The notes under the pieces are model-generated. The model made no database searches and was not told the origin of the DNA. It saw only the letters and a program-made list of their open reading frames with translations. 64,000 nucleotides of DNA from Antedon mediterranea. Lineage: Eukaryota > Echinodermata > Crinoidea > Comatulida > Antedonidae. Positions 50,896-63,171 of this stretch are shown here, piece by piece. The translations under genes and the position numbers were made by a program. Location: the NCBI RefSeq assembly GCF_964355755.1, contig NC_092671.1, forward strand, positions 15,604,501-15,668,500, written 5' to 3'. Every line of letters starts with the position of its first letter. The stretch's first letter is position 1.

Positions 50896-51800
50896 AAGTG
50901 AATAAATATTGAAATTATAAAATGTGTGGTTGTGTAGTGATGCTGTTATTTAATGTTATCATGTTACAATAAAAAGATGAACAGATAAAGAAAGAACCTT
51001 TCGAACAAAAACTTTGACATACATTATGTTATAATTAAAGGAAAAAATATTTGTATACAGCATGCACTGTATCAGCTACTGGTTACTAGCACTTCCATAA
51101 TAATAACGTGTCAGATAATTTAGATGTTCTATTTGTCCTTGTATACTGCTCTAAATTAATGTACAGCGCTTTGGTCTTTTTTTTTTTTTTTGGAAAAGCG
51201 CGTTATATAGTATAGTATATATAATACTGTATATTTCATAACGACGGTTGCCATCTCTATCTTCTTCGAATTAAAAAAAAAATCAAATTCTAGTGATCGA
51301 AGAATATGAACTTTGATGTACTAGTTGCCATCATTCATGTTTGGTTGATCGCGTATCATATCTAGCATTGTCAAAAATATAAAGTGAATAAATATTGAAA
51401 TTATAATATGTGTATTGTTGCGGTTATTTAATGTTATCATGTTACAATAAAAACATGAGCAGATAAAGAGAGAACCTTTCGAACAAAAACATTGACATAC
51501 ATACATGATGTTATAATTTAAGCACAGATATAAATATAGCATGCACTGTATCAGCTATATTGGTTACCAGCACTTTAAGTTTCAAACATAATAATACTGC
51601 ATACTTCATTTGAACGACGGTTGCCATCTCTATCTTCTTCGGAATTTTTTTAATCGAATTCTAGTAAACGAAAAATATGAACTTTGATGTTGCCATCATT
51701 CATGTTTGGTTGATCGCGCATATAATCGAATTCTAGTGAACGAAGAATATGAACTTTGATGTTGTCATCATTCATGTTTGGTTGATCGCGCATATGATTG
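50896..51800. repeat. Duplicated 3' flank of the DNase gene
   Basis: Sequence from about 50896 (AAAGTGAATAAATATTGAAA) recurs at about 51380, and the ATATGAACTTTGATGT...TTGGTTGATCGCG block occurs three times (about 51305, 51677, 51748). The poly(A) signal is inside the duplicated part. A run resembling a LINE or SINE 3' end (TGTACAGCGCTTTGGTC ... AAAAGCGCGTTATATA) lies at 51160-51215 in the first copy only. Confidence 0.85.
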
Positions 51801-52028
51801 CTCAAAACATTCAGAATATCATAATGAACAACAGTTTATAAGATCTCGGAGAAGAATACCAATTTATCTCTAACATATTTACTAATAAATCATTAATTAA
51901 TGAATTGACTTGTACCATTGAATCTTGGTACAAAGTCTACCATGTCTTACTCATAATATGATATATTATAATATTAAACACTGCAGTATTTCATCACAAT
52001 TGTAGCTGATTACAATCACAACATCAAG

Positions 52029-53589
52029 ATGTTAAAATATTGGCTGTTATTTGGGTTTGTCTTATCCGTTAATGCTGCGACGCCTAATCAAAATGTTATT
52101 GGTGGCAGGAACCAGCTTAAAGCTCACGCAAGACCACGAAGGACAATAGGTTTTACAATCTTTATATTTTTTATATTTAGACTTTAGTGAATATAGAATG
52201 GAAAGTTTTCAGGGGAAAAACACTTTTTCAAACTCTTGTATAGGCTGCAATGTCGTGCATTTAATAATATATATATAACACACATATACAACACATAACA
52301 AATTTCCGGCAACCAAAGTATGCATCGTTCCTCAATGCAATGTAAAAGTGTGTTAAACTTTTGTTACAGAAAATGCTAGGAATAATGATATGAACATCAG
52401 AATGGAGGTATGTATAATAGTAAATAAACTTATAACATTTAAAGATATATTGTCTCCCCCTGAAAATGTTTTTTGTTTGTTTTTTGAATGTTTTGTTGAA
52501 TATGTTAATTAATAGCACATAATAGTTATTCACTTTGACCAAAAATTGGATCGAACAAAAAAATGTAAATGGACAATACATCTTTAATTTTTTTAATTAT
52601 TTGTACACGTTTTGTTTTGTCGCTACTGCGTCATTTGTAAAAACAAAATTCTTATTGGTCCCGTCTGTTTTGAGGTTTTTTAAAATATAGTAGGCCTATA
52701 TATGCACGTCGTTCATAACTCATGTGCAATAAAGACAACTAGATCGAATGATATTTTGTAATAATGACTGAAAATTGTTTTCTCCAGAACACAACAGTTA
52801 ATGCAACAACACCGAAAGCGAACGCGACGACGACGTTAGAAACAGTTAAACTTACGACGAATCTTACCAGCACAGAAGCTATAACTACAGCCAACATGAC
52901 TACCAGTACCATGGATGGACACGAGACTACTAAACCAGGTGTTACATATACATATGATGTAAGAAAAGCTTTGTTATTGAAAATACTGTTTCGATATTTA
53001 GTAGCTCAATGGAATAAGTGCGCGTAATTATACGGTAACTTTATGCCTACATTTGAGAATACTCGGGTGGCATTCGAACCTATCACCTTCACATCACGGT
53101 TTCCATACCTTTAAACTATCAAGCTTGTGCTGAGGGTTAGATTTGAGTCCAATGAAGCAGGTACTGCACTGACAGGATGATTATTTAAGAACTACTTTTC
53201 GTATTTTGCGTAATGGAGCTAAGTTATGCCAGCCAGATGTTGTTGTAGCCATACATTTGAGAATACTTGCAAACAAATTCGCAGGTAGGCCCCAGTTAGG
53301 GACTCCAAGAACATCTGACCATTTAACAAAGCAAATTTAATTCAAAGCCTTGCTTAAAAGTAGTTTTCACATCAATAAAAAAAAAAGAAAAATTAAGCGC
53401 CGTTTAAATTACAATTGATTGTTACCCGGCCAGCTGTGCATTCTTGATGGCGGTAACATTTTTCTTTTTTAACAGGATGATTTGTCCGGTGGAGCTGTAG
53501 CTGGGATAGTAATTGGTACTATAGCTATCTTAGTCCTCGCAACAGGATTAACTGTAGTATTGATCAAGAAAAAAAGTTCGTTTGAGTAG
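52029..53589 (+). CDS. Small mucin-like single-pass membrane protein
   Basis: Four exons, 52029-52149, 52370-52407, 52788-52958 and 53476-53589, join in frame to 147 residues. I do not recognise the family. Order: signal peptide (MLKYWLLFGFVLSVNA), a basic stretch with RPRR that fits a furin-type cut site, a Thr-rich segment with several NxT sequons (NTT, NAT, NLT, NMT) expected to be heavily O- and N-glycosylated, then a transmembrane helix (AGIVIGTIAILVLATG and on) and a very short basic tail KKKSSFE. The layout suggests a type I surface glycoprotein. AATAAA at 53624. Confidence 0.75.
52439..52587. mobile_element. MITE, AAAGATATATTGTC family, copy 1
   Basis: Left TTAAAGATATATTGTCTCCC pairs with right GGACAATACATCTTTAA. 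Lies in an intron of the mucin-like gene. Other copies are at 54207, 55649 and 58341. Confidence 0.8.
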
Positions 53590-54206
53590 TGTGGAATTAA
53601 TCCAAGAACTAGTATAAAAGTACAATAAAAATACAATACATATGTAAAAAGTCTTCAAATTAATGTTTACTTGCTTTTTACCGTAAATTACACAATAAAA
53701 TTATAGGCGTATATATAGCTATCATTAGTAAAATCGTTAGTAAACATTACGTTATTGGTATTTGTTAAACGTAAACGTAATTTAAGTATTATAGGCTATA
53801 ATTAATATATAAAAAACGTATAAATGAATTATTTACATAACAGTTCAAATATTGTATTACCTATATTATTTTTTTTTTATGTAGGCCTAAAATTATTATT
53901 TATCATAAACTTGGTAGTTTCATTAAAAAAATGTAATGTTTGGTATTTTTTTCAGTTCGATTTTATAATAAAAAATAATGTAGTTTTAAGGAAATAGAAT
54001 AACGTGTTTAAAAAAAACCAGAAAATTTAGTGGCATAGAACATCTCTCTAAACCATAGGCCTAATGTAGGTTATTTTAAACCAACAATATTTTAATATTT
54101 AATAGGAATGTGTCGGATTCTTTTTTTTCTCGAAATATTTTTCTTCTTGAATAAATAGGCCTACAATATTTGTCACGTATATAGAATTCTGCATTATCGC
54201 GTTTGA

Positions 54207-54486
54207 TATAGATATATTGTCCCCCCGAAACAATATTTTTGAAATATTTTTGTTGAATATGACATTTAAATATACCTGAAAAAACTGTAATTTAAAGCAA
54301 AAAAATAGTAAAATTGGTTACATGCAGCCAATGGAATGGGTTTTAGGTTGAATTGAGATGTTTATTTTGTCTTTTTATACATAAAAACATTTTTTTTTAC
54401 GAAAGTGGTTAACTTATTACAAAAAGGCAAGCCTTATAATTGATTAATCTGCATTTTTCGTGTTTTTGGGACAATACGTTTTCAAA
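54207..54486. mobile_element. MITE, AAAGATATATTGTC family, copy 2
   Basis: GATATATTGTCCCCCCGAAA at the left, GGGACAATACGTTTTCAAAG at the right, with the shared inner word AAAACTGTAATTTAA. Confidence 0.75.
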
Positions 54487-54687
54487 GGAATGACCAATCG
54501 CATCGAACAAATAGTAGAATGGTAACATAATTATACCGTAACTTTATACATTCCAATTTCCAATCCTCTCTATCACTGTGTAACACTTACTGCAAAATAC
54601 ACAGACGTTATCACATGATATCTGTCAAATACCTACCGGTACCGAGTTACAATTTTTTGGAAATTATGATTACTGAAAATCTATGAT

Positions 54688-57600
54688 TTAAACTTTTGTA
54701 TTTTCATTGTCATCTTCATTGGGTGCGATTGAATATGCTGACGTCACCAGTGGTGTGTTTCTTATGTTTTCTCCATCTTCGATAGATTCCGGTAGAGGTC
54801 GGTTTAATGTTTCGGGCAAGAGCAGCATAATTAAACCTGCTATCGCAGATAGTACAGCAAACAGTACCATAGGTACCCATGAAACAGACTTTCCCTGCAA
54901 ACATAACAGCAACATGAATGTCTACAGAACATCAAGGTACACTACATTCTGAGCATGATAGAAACCTAAATTTGATAAACTCAATGTGAAATCGAAAATA
55001 TATTTGATCTTACCGAGTACATGATATAAGGAGCCGAAATTCCACCAATTCGAGCCATCATAGAACATTCTCCTATTCCAATGGTACTGCACAAAAATAA
55101 TAAAATAATGCGACAAAACAATTCACATAACACAAGACACATCCGTGTAGTTTCAAAGCATTGTATGCCTAAAGTAACTATTCTTATATCTACATATTAT
55201 ACGACCACTTCTTGCAATTTATTAAATTTACCGTATAACCGTTGGAAAGAGTTCGGACGAATATATCCAAACAACGGTGTATGTCAATGTTATACAAAAC
55301 TTGCCAATAAAAGCCATCGTGATTATGAGCGGCGTGAGGTTAGTACCATTACCTAGAATGTAAACATATTTGGATAAATGTGATGCAGTTGTCTCCACAC
55401 CTTTATGTAAAATGGAATCTTCCTGTAAAAATTCCTATCATTTTGTATAATAATACACGATAGTAGTAGTGATATAGGAAGCCTTACTAGTTTCCACTGG
55501 AATGACAATTGTCATGATGCAAGCAACAGAAGCAAGTATATGAAAGAAAAGAAGCAACTGCCGGCGACCGAATCTGCAAAGAAAATATGAATTTATTCAG
55601 GCAAGACTGGCTATCCATTCTATCACAAATTAACATGTTGCATAATATTTAAATATATTATTGTCCCCGTTCAAATTTGTTGGCTGGACATGCCCAATGT
55701 TAAACTATAATTGTTATTCCCAATTAACAAAAATTGGATCGAAAAAAAAATTACCTGCAAAACTGTAATTTAAGGAAAAAAAAACGAACTGAAAGTCAAT
55801 GTTGGGTTTTGGTTGAATGTAACAGTCTGTTTTGTATTTTATTTTGTGTTCGTTTTGTTCCTCCGGAAGTGATTAACAAAAACCAACAAATTTAAAATCT
55901 AATTTTATTAATCATCATTTTTTTATGATTTTGGCGAACAATACATCTTTAAAGTTATTTTTTATAATTGCCACCTTTTGTCATGGTTGGATAATTGTCT
56001 GGATTGATATACATTATAGCCAACTTCTGTCGTAAACGTCAATGTCTTCCATTCATCTGAATGATGACTAAGCCAGGACTGTTTAAAGCACTTTTGGCTG
56101 GTCCCAACATTGATCAAGGGTTTCTCTCGTCCAGTACCCACCTTAACTAGAGGAGAAACATAAGCCAATACGTAGGAGGCGTTGCTTAACTTGGGTGAGC
56201 AGCTGACGGGAACCGGTGTTTCAACGTGGTAAGGCCGTAATAATTGATATCATTAACGTACCTAGGTAATGCCCATATTTGAACAATGTATGCTGGAACC
56301 TCAGCTAAGCCAATAATAAAGAAGTTTAGGAATCGGTCTCCTGCCAAAGCAGACGAATTTAGCGACAACCCATAGTAAACTGAACTGTTTACAGTCCTAA
56401 ATTTAAAAATAAATATGATAAAAGTTCTTTGTATTGTATTTAAAAAAAGGAAATATGACATAAATATGATTGTCGAAAGTATTTATACAAAAAAATTTTC
56501 TAATCTATGAAACCTACCACATGAAAAACAACACCAAAGTCCATCTTCTCAAATTCGGTGTTCGTACGGTGTCAAACACAGAATATTTCTTTGCATGGGA
56601 TCCAGGATTCTTTTCTTGTTTTGATTCTTCTTCAAGAAAGCTACAATCGACTCTGTTGAATCTTGCCATTTTCTCAAGAACGCGTCTTGCGTCCTCGTGA
56701 CGTCCAACCGACTGAAGCCATCGTGGAGACTCAACAAGAAACCTATAAAAAAAGCAGATAATAGTATTTAGGTAAAAAACTACAGAAACAAACTCTCTGT
56801 GATTATTGTCATTTCCAGATACATATTCCAGTACTATAGGTTTGACGATGTGAATTAGATTAAGATTCTGTATATACAATTTTGAATATTATATTAATAG
56901 ATGCTAAACACATCACGTGTAAAATAAGAAAGTAGGTCCACGGTATCATTGGAACTTAAAATCTTACCACCAGAATAGAAGAGCAGGTATCATAGGAAGT
57001 GTGATGGCCAATTGAAAATGTCGCCAGTTTTGTAACAGGTACGCGATTGGTGTCAGTACACATAGACCAAATCCCCATGCAGTAGTAGCGATACAGCAGG
57101 CTAGTGATCGTTGCTTTGGTCGGAATAATTCCAATAATAAAATGAAGGAACAAGTCAACTGGCCCTAAAAACATAAATACAACATATTTTATTTTACTTC
57201 CGATATCGGTGTTTGATTTATTTATTGGACGATCATACCATGCTAGAAACAAGATTCAAATTTCATTTCATTCACTTTTATTGGCAACAAAAATAAATGT
57301 CAAACTTACGGAATAGGAAATTAAATTTAAGCTAATCAAGTATAAAAACAATAGTAATTAAAGAAGAAGGGAAAAAGCTACAAATATTTTAAATTTTAGT
57401 TTATCAGCTCAGATTCTATTGTTTTTTTGTATTCGTGTTCTTCATGTATTTTATATTTGGCAATAAAAGAATAAGAATAAGAATCAGATGCCCTGAATGA
57501 AAAAACATTTAGATCCCTCGAGTTAGAATGATCCTACGGACGGCTATCAAGAAAACATTATTTTCAACTCCGTCATATCCAATTGTAAATAAATTATTAT

Positions 57601-59249
57601 CTAATTGATAAATAATCTTACCATAACAAAATTTGCTAAAAAGAACCAGACGATGACGAAGGCAATGTAGCTGTGAATAAACACTAAAATAATACCGCAG
57701 ACGATTGTTCCCATCATGCAAAGCCAAGTAACAGTTTTGCGCCCAAACAGGTCAGATAGCTGACCAGTGATCACAGCCCCAGCAAGAACACCACAGAAAA
57801 ATATAGAAATTGCATTTGGGGAGAGTATAGCTTGGTCACATACCAAATCGAACTAGTTGAGATAATAAAAAAAATTAAAAAAGTTATTATGAGTATGCGA
57901 TTCAGTTATAAAATACAAATAATAAAAACGTAACTGTCAACTATAGAAAATGCCAAGGTCTCGAAAAAAACCTTTCAATAATAACAAAACAGAGAGACAA
58001 AGAATTAAACTATATTGTTCAGAGTTGTTTCTTGTCAGTAAAGTTTTATTTTCGTTTAAACCTTGAAATTCAGGAATAAACCGGCTTACATTGTAACACT
58101 TTACAAATCTCTTAACACGGTAATGTATCCAAATGTAAAAAAAAAAATAAATGCTGATTTTCTTATATAAGAATAATATAAAAAAAACAAATTAATGTAA
58201 GTTTCTAGTACAGTAATTGACACATTGTTTTCGATCAAATGTCTTGATTGCAAATTAATTAACCTAACTACTCAAGATATCAAACTGTATTATGTTAATT
58301 TTATTAATGGTTTCGATAAGGAACTTTATATATTTTATCTTCAAAGATGTATTGTCCCTTTGACTAATTCCAACAAAATTAAAAAAAAAGATTTTGAAAA
58401 AAGTGGGTCATTTTGAAGTATCATAATACTAGTTACTAACTTTCACCAAAAATTAGTCGAAAACAATCATTTTTAATTAAAATACAGACGTTTTTTTGTT
58501 AAAAAAATAACTTTGACTTCCAGTAAAAGTTTTCGATCAAAACATATTTCATAATGCAACGCGCTTGTTTGGCTATTCTCTATGCATAATCATAAAATTT
58601 CCTTGCGATCTGTGTGAAAACACCTTCTCAACCGTGACGAGTTGTAAACAATCTTAATTACATCATGAATTTATGCTTACTCGCGTGGTTTGAAATCTTT
58701 GTTTACTATCGCTCGCGACGATCATCCAGACGAAATGTAATCAAATTAATTTACCAATTAATTTACCTGTTAATCACGTAAACTTGTTGTTTTTGGCTCG
58801 AATTTTCGACCTAAAGTGACTAACTTTAATATTAATTTGATATGGCCAATTTAAATTGAGAATATTTTTACCTTCATGTTTTGTGTTTCAAGGGACAATA
58901 CATTTCTAAGTTTTCACTAGGACGGAAAAGGGTAAATGATTACCTCTGTTACTAATGAAGTTACTTTGTCAGATTCTTCATAAACCCATCCATCTACACA
59001 GCTAGTGGTCTCATTTCCATCAAATGTGTACATACTGCATTTTGCAAACGTTCCATCTTCTTCAATCGGTATGGCAACGTCAATCTTCTCGTCTGTTTTG
59101 CAATGATGCGATGGTGTGTACAAGATAAATATAGATGACATAATTTGCCAACTGGTAAACACTCCTTGAATTATCGGTGCAACAATAAGAAGAATGACTT
59201 GATATCGGCCAAAACCTCCTATTTTCTTAAGACATTCGTCGATATCCAT
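54688..59249 (-). CDS. SLC22 family organic ion transporter
   Basis: Major facilitator transporter of the plasma membrane, expected to carry organic cations, carnitine-like zwitterions or organic anions. Exons in transcript order: 58944-59249, 57622-57852, 56968-57164, 56518-56742, 56262-56396, 55488-55573, 55232-55352, 55014-55086, 54688-54894, giving 526 residues. Start ATG at 59249 (MDIDECLKKIGGFGRYQ) is the standard SLC22 opening; a possible splice acceptor lies just upstream, so a 5' UTR exon is likely. Marks of the family: a large first outer loop with cysteines and an NET sequon, LVTEFDLVCDQA, the MFS signature GQLSDLFGRK after helix 2, ELFRPKQRS, ESPRWL before the inner loop, and SSELFPTVIRTIGIG. 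All helices can be traced and no break is seen. The substrate cannot be told from sequence. AATAAA on the minus strand at about 54366. Confidence 0.95.
55649..55953. mobile_element. MITE, AAAGATATATTGTC family, copy 3
   Basis: AAATATATTATTGTCCCCG at the left, AACAATACATCTTTAAAG at the right; inner words AAAAATTGGATCGAA and AAAACTGTAATTTAAGG shared with copies 1 and 2. In an SLC22 intron. Confidence 0.75.
58341..58910. mobile_element. MITE, AAAGATATATTGTC family, copy 4
   Basis: TTCAAAGATGTATTGTCCCT at the left pairs with AGGGACAATACATTTCTAAG at the right. The longest copy (570 bp), in the first SLC22 intron. Confidence 0.7.
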
Positions 59250-61158
59250 TTTGATATCTAACCTAAGAACAAAAAGTTTTGTCAAGCGTTTTTACTAAAC
59301 TGTACCAGAATAACAATAAGTATTAAATGGATCTACCTGCAAGTTGTGACAATATAAATGGTACACATTAATATATTAATGTCAAGAAAAATCACCAACT
59401 AAGCTATCTACAGGGACGGATGTTTTATTAAATTTGATTTACAAAGGCAGTTATATATTAATGTCATTACTGAACTGCTCCTAATGTTGTATGATAAACC
59501 CCTGGTGCCTACCTGAAGTTATTGAAAATACACTGCCCTTTCGCAGGCAGCAAGCGTCAATGGCGCTGAATCAGTTTTGTCTATAGTTTTTTGAACCGGT
59601 AAAGGCCTCCAATAAAACAGGTGAATAATAAACCTACATCAGTACAGTAGTGTTGCAAAGTATATTAAATCCTATTTTTATAATTACAAAAAATCTGATA
59701 AGAGGACAATCGAAATTTACACTTCATTGAGGCTTCAAACCGTTAGGCACTGCGTACAACAATGATGTACATAGAAGGTATAATAATATGAAAGGGTGTA
59801 TTTGTCAAAAGTCTAACAAAGGGTCATGTCTATACTGAATTAAGGTTTCCGAACAGAAAGAGTTTTTCTAACAATGTAAAGGTTCACACAATAATAAGAA
59901 TATCAAATAGTATGGCCTTGATTAGGTATATAGTGCATGTACAGCAGCTATAGTTTATCTAATGGCAAAATTGATGTAACATGATGCAAATAATGACGGT
60001 CATCATGAAAAAAGAGAGATATACGTAGGCAACGCAGGCAACGTTCAATCGACACCGTGACTGAGCACAAGCGTTTTGCTGCGTCATGAATGATATACAG
60101 GTGTTCTGTTTGACACACACACAAAGAAACATAAATAATTTAAGCCTTTTTTCGAGTGGGGTTGTTGAGTACCCTGCCAACTATAAATTAGCCTCAAATT
60201 AAGTATGTCTCTACATACGTGAACTAACCCGCCTCCTACGTAATAAATCACTCACTGGTAGACATACACCTGTTGCCTCCCCTGCCTACGACTATAATAT
60301 CAAATACACTTTATCAATGTCTACTAAAAAAGAAACAGAAAATGTTGATAATTACTGCAGTAGGCCTACAACCTTACCTGTTTACTGCAGTACCTTACCT
60401 GTTTACCACGAAATAGACAGGAAACTTGTGAATTGAATACCACGTCTTCTTACGTCAAGCGAAACAAAAACCAGAAGCATCGAAGCATCACTTGGCAAAT
60501 TTTTACGCTATTCTTTCTTACACATTGATTTCATTCAACCCATAACCATTAGAATGTATAGCTTTAAAACTGGATTTCTTTGAATATAATTATTTTACAT
60601 AAACCACAAAACTAGAGTATATAATTTCTAATACTTTAACACTATATACTTTTTGTAAAAACCCTATAAAATGTGGAGTGGGGGGGGGGGGGGTACTTAC
60701 GGCCTTGCCATCGTTATTTAAGACCTGTTAATTTAAAATGTTAATATGATATATATAGACTTCTAATAGCATTTCCAATAATAAAACATCAATTTTAGCG
60801 CAATATAAGACACCAACTTTGTTCGTTTCGCGAACGCGAAGCTTGTCGATCAGTTTAACATTTTTGGTGTCTATATCGAGCTAAAATTGAGGTTTTATTG
60901 TTGGAAATTAGAAGTCTATATATATCATATTTCGTTAAATTAACAGGTCTTAGTAGGTCTTGGTAGTTCTTGGTATTTAGGAGGACTAGTTATTTATTGT
61001 CATTTGATTCATGAAGATAAAACACATGACATTATTGTAAAGTATTTTATATATACTCAATTGGCGTTCCATAGACATTAAAATGAAAACACGCTCTCGC
61101 GCGGAAAAAACCACCACAAATCGACAAAAAACTGATTAGAAATTTTAACATAAATACA
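59250..61158. promoter_or_regulatory. Divergent spacer between SLC22 and PEX11 genes
   Basis: Contains the MITE at 60719-60952 and a run of 14 G at 60680-60693. Likely holds the SLC22 5' UTR exon and both promoters; none could be placed. Confidence 0.4.
60719..60952. mobile_element. 234-bp foldback MITE
   Basis: Arms of about 95 bp: AAGACCTGTTAATTTAAAAT at the left against TTCGTTAAATTAACAGGTCT at the right, continuing through TATATATAGACTTCTAAT / AGAAGTCTATATATAT and ATCAATTTTAGC / GCTAAAATTGAGG. Only about 45 bp of unpaired centre. Confidence 0.88.
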
Positions 61159-62827
61159 ATGTCAATGTCGAAACAAACACAAAACTCTGTTATCCGTGAT
61201 TATGTTAAATACACGAGCTATACAGAGGGAAGAGATAAAATTTACAGGTAATTTATTTAAACTAGCCTAGGCTTGGATAGCTAGGCCTAGGCTAGAGTTT
61301 AGTAAAAAGATAGGCCCAAAACATTGTTGTGTGCAAATTTCATTTTTGCACCAACCATGCAGGCTGACCTGGGAAAAACGAAAACTTGTGTGGCGAGGCA
61401 GAAGGCTATCTGAAAGTAAACCATATCGTTTGATTTATCTTTAGGACAATCCAGTATGCTTCCAGATTTGTATTATGGTATCTTTCAAGGCGGGATAGTG
61501 TGACATCGTTTCACCAGAAAGTCAAGAATTTGGAGTCGGCAATTACAACATCAAGAAAATGTAAATAAAACATTATTTGTCTGACATTGATTGTCGTGAT
61601 TGGTTTTTTTTTTCAGATTCATCATATTTTAATCATATAGTATACCTTATATATAATATTTAATACCTGTTTTTCCCAAAAAATAAATAAATACTGTATG
61701 TCTTAAGACTGAGAAGAGACTTAGTTTATAAGCACGATAAATTATAAAATAGTTTAGTCATACTGTAATTGGCGAGTTACTTGCGGTTAGATGCATATAA
61801 AATATAAATAAAATAAACATTAACAAATTAAAATCAGTGTTAAACAGTGTTGTATGATAACTTGCTTTCAAAATCAAATGCTAACATTCTAATTTGCATA
61901 ATTGCATTGAGTCATGTTGGTTTGGACCGCATTAATTACAAATATAACCTTCGCTGTGTCTTTAACAGACTAGCGATAGATTTAATTTCAGCACAACAAT
62001 TGCAAACAAATCTTGCAACATTTATCTGCCTAATAGAATCAGTATTCACAACAAATTTTTCCCAACAGTATTCAGAATGTTGAGATGCATCGATTTTTCA
62101 CTGAAGGCTGTAGATGCATTGCGTACAACAGATGAAAAGCTCAAAATGTTTGCACTCATCGGAAGTATTGGGAAAGCCGGTTGGCTAGTGCTTGACCATG
62201 CGATATGGTTTGGACAAATCAAAGTTTTCACGGTACACAATTATGTTTAAATTAACATTTGTAATTTAATCTGTGTTTGATTGCAACTTTGTACAGTACA
62301 TAATCATGAATTTGAATTAATAATTTGTAGTGCATTTCTTAGACTATAGACCATGTATAAATACAGCATGTTTAAACTTTACATATTTCTCCAGCCTTAT
62401 TAATACAATGGTTCCTTAATTAAATGATTCTGGTTACTTAGGCGTCTACCAAATCTGTAACATGATTTACCGATTCTAATTCTTTGCTTCCTTCTGATAG
62501 GTTGAAAGTCAACGATGGGCAAAGCTTTCATATTGGTTATGGTTGATTGGTGTGACGGCTCTCGCACTCCGTGATTTCCGTAAAATCAATCTGCTAGTTG
62601 CTCAAGCCAAAAAATTAAGAAGCCAGAGTGAAAGAGAAGAGAAAACTGCAATTAAAGCTGAACTTGATAAAGCAAGAATTGAATTTTTGATTGATGTCTC
62701 AGATGCGTTTATCCCACTCGCAGCGTTGAACTTTTGCAGCAAAGGTCTTGGTGCATTAGGTGGTGTGATTGCCTCGATAGCAGGTGGCTATCTTGCATAT
62801 GAGAAAAATATTGTCGCTAATAGGTAA
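61159..62827 (+). CDS. PEX11: Peroxisomal membrane protein PEX11
   Basis: Peroxisome membrane-shaping protein that drives elongation and division of the organelle. Exons 61159-61247, 61445-61560, 62069-62232, 62501-62827 give 231 residues, close to PEX11 alpha/beta. Family features: an amphipathic N-terminal part (RDKIYRTIQYASRFV), KVKNLESAITTSRKLFRMLR, the DHAIWFGQIKVFT segment matching PEX11's D(N/H)xxWxGxxGL, and the C-terminal DAFIPLAALNFC block followed by a glycine-rich membrane segment. The stop at 62825-62827 overlaps a good splice donor (AATAG/GTAAAT at 62823/62824), so the transcript may continue; see the alternative exon. Confidence 0.92.
61724..61806 (+). mobile_element. 3' fragment of the GTGGAGCTGT SINE family
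   Basis: Only the tail remains: AAATTATAAAATAGTTTAGT and CATACTGTAATTGGCGAGTT, matching the ends of the copies at 34224 and 42001. In a PEX11 intron. Confidence 0.75.
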
Positions 62828-63110
62828 ATAATTGCTTCACATTATATGAAATCATCATTTTTATATCATAATTATGTTGATGCTGATTGATGATTGGCCA
62901 ACACATTTGTGGACAGTATCCTAACAATTCTATTGATAATTTATTAAATATTTTATCTAATGTCAATTCTAGTGGGTGTAGGGTCTCTGACAATTGTAAT
63001 TTGGGTTCCAAATATGTACTAAAGATTGTCACATTGATTTGAGTGTTTTTTAAATATAAGTTGAAAGGAAAGTACTACTTTTATATTTTATTTTGTATGT
63101 ATTTTTAAAG

Positions 63111-63171
63111 TGGAAAAATCAAAGCAAACATGATTGATTATGCATTCCCACCAAAATACACTGCAGAGTGA
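63111..63171 (+). CDS. PEX11: Possible alternative last exon of PEX11
   Basis: If the donor at 62824 is used, AG joins T at 63111 (acceptor TTTTTAAAG) and adds SGKIKANMIDYAFPPKYTAE before a stop at 63171. Phase is correct and the frame is open, but there is no family conservation I can cite. Confidence 0.4.
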
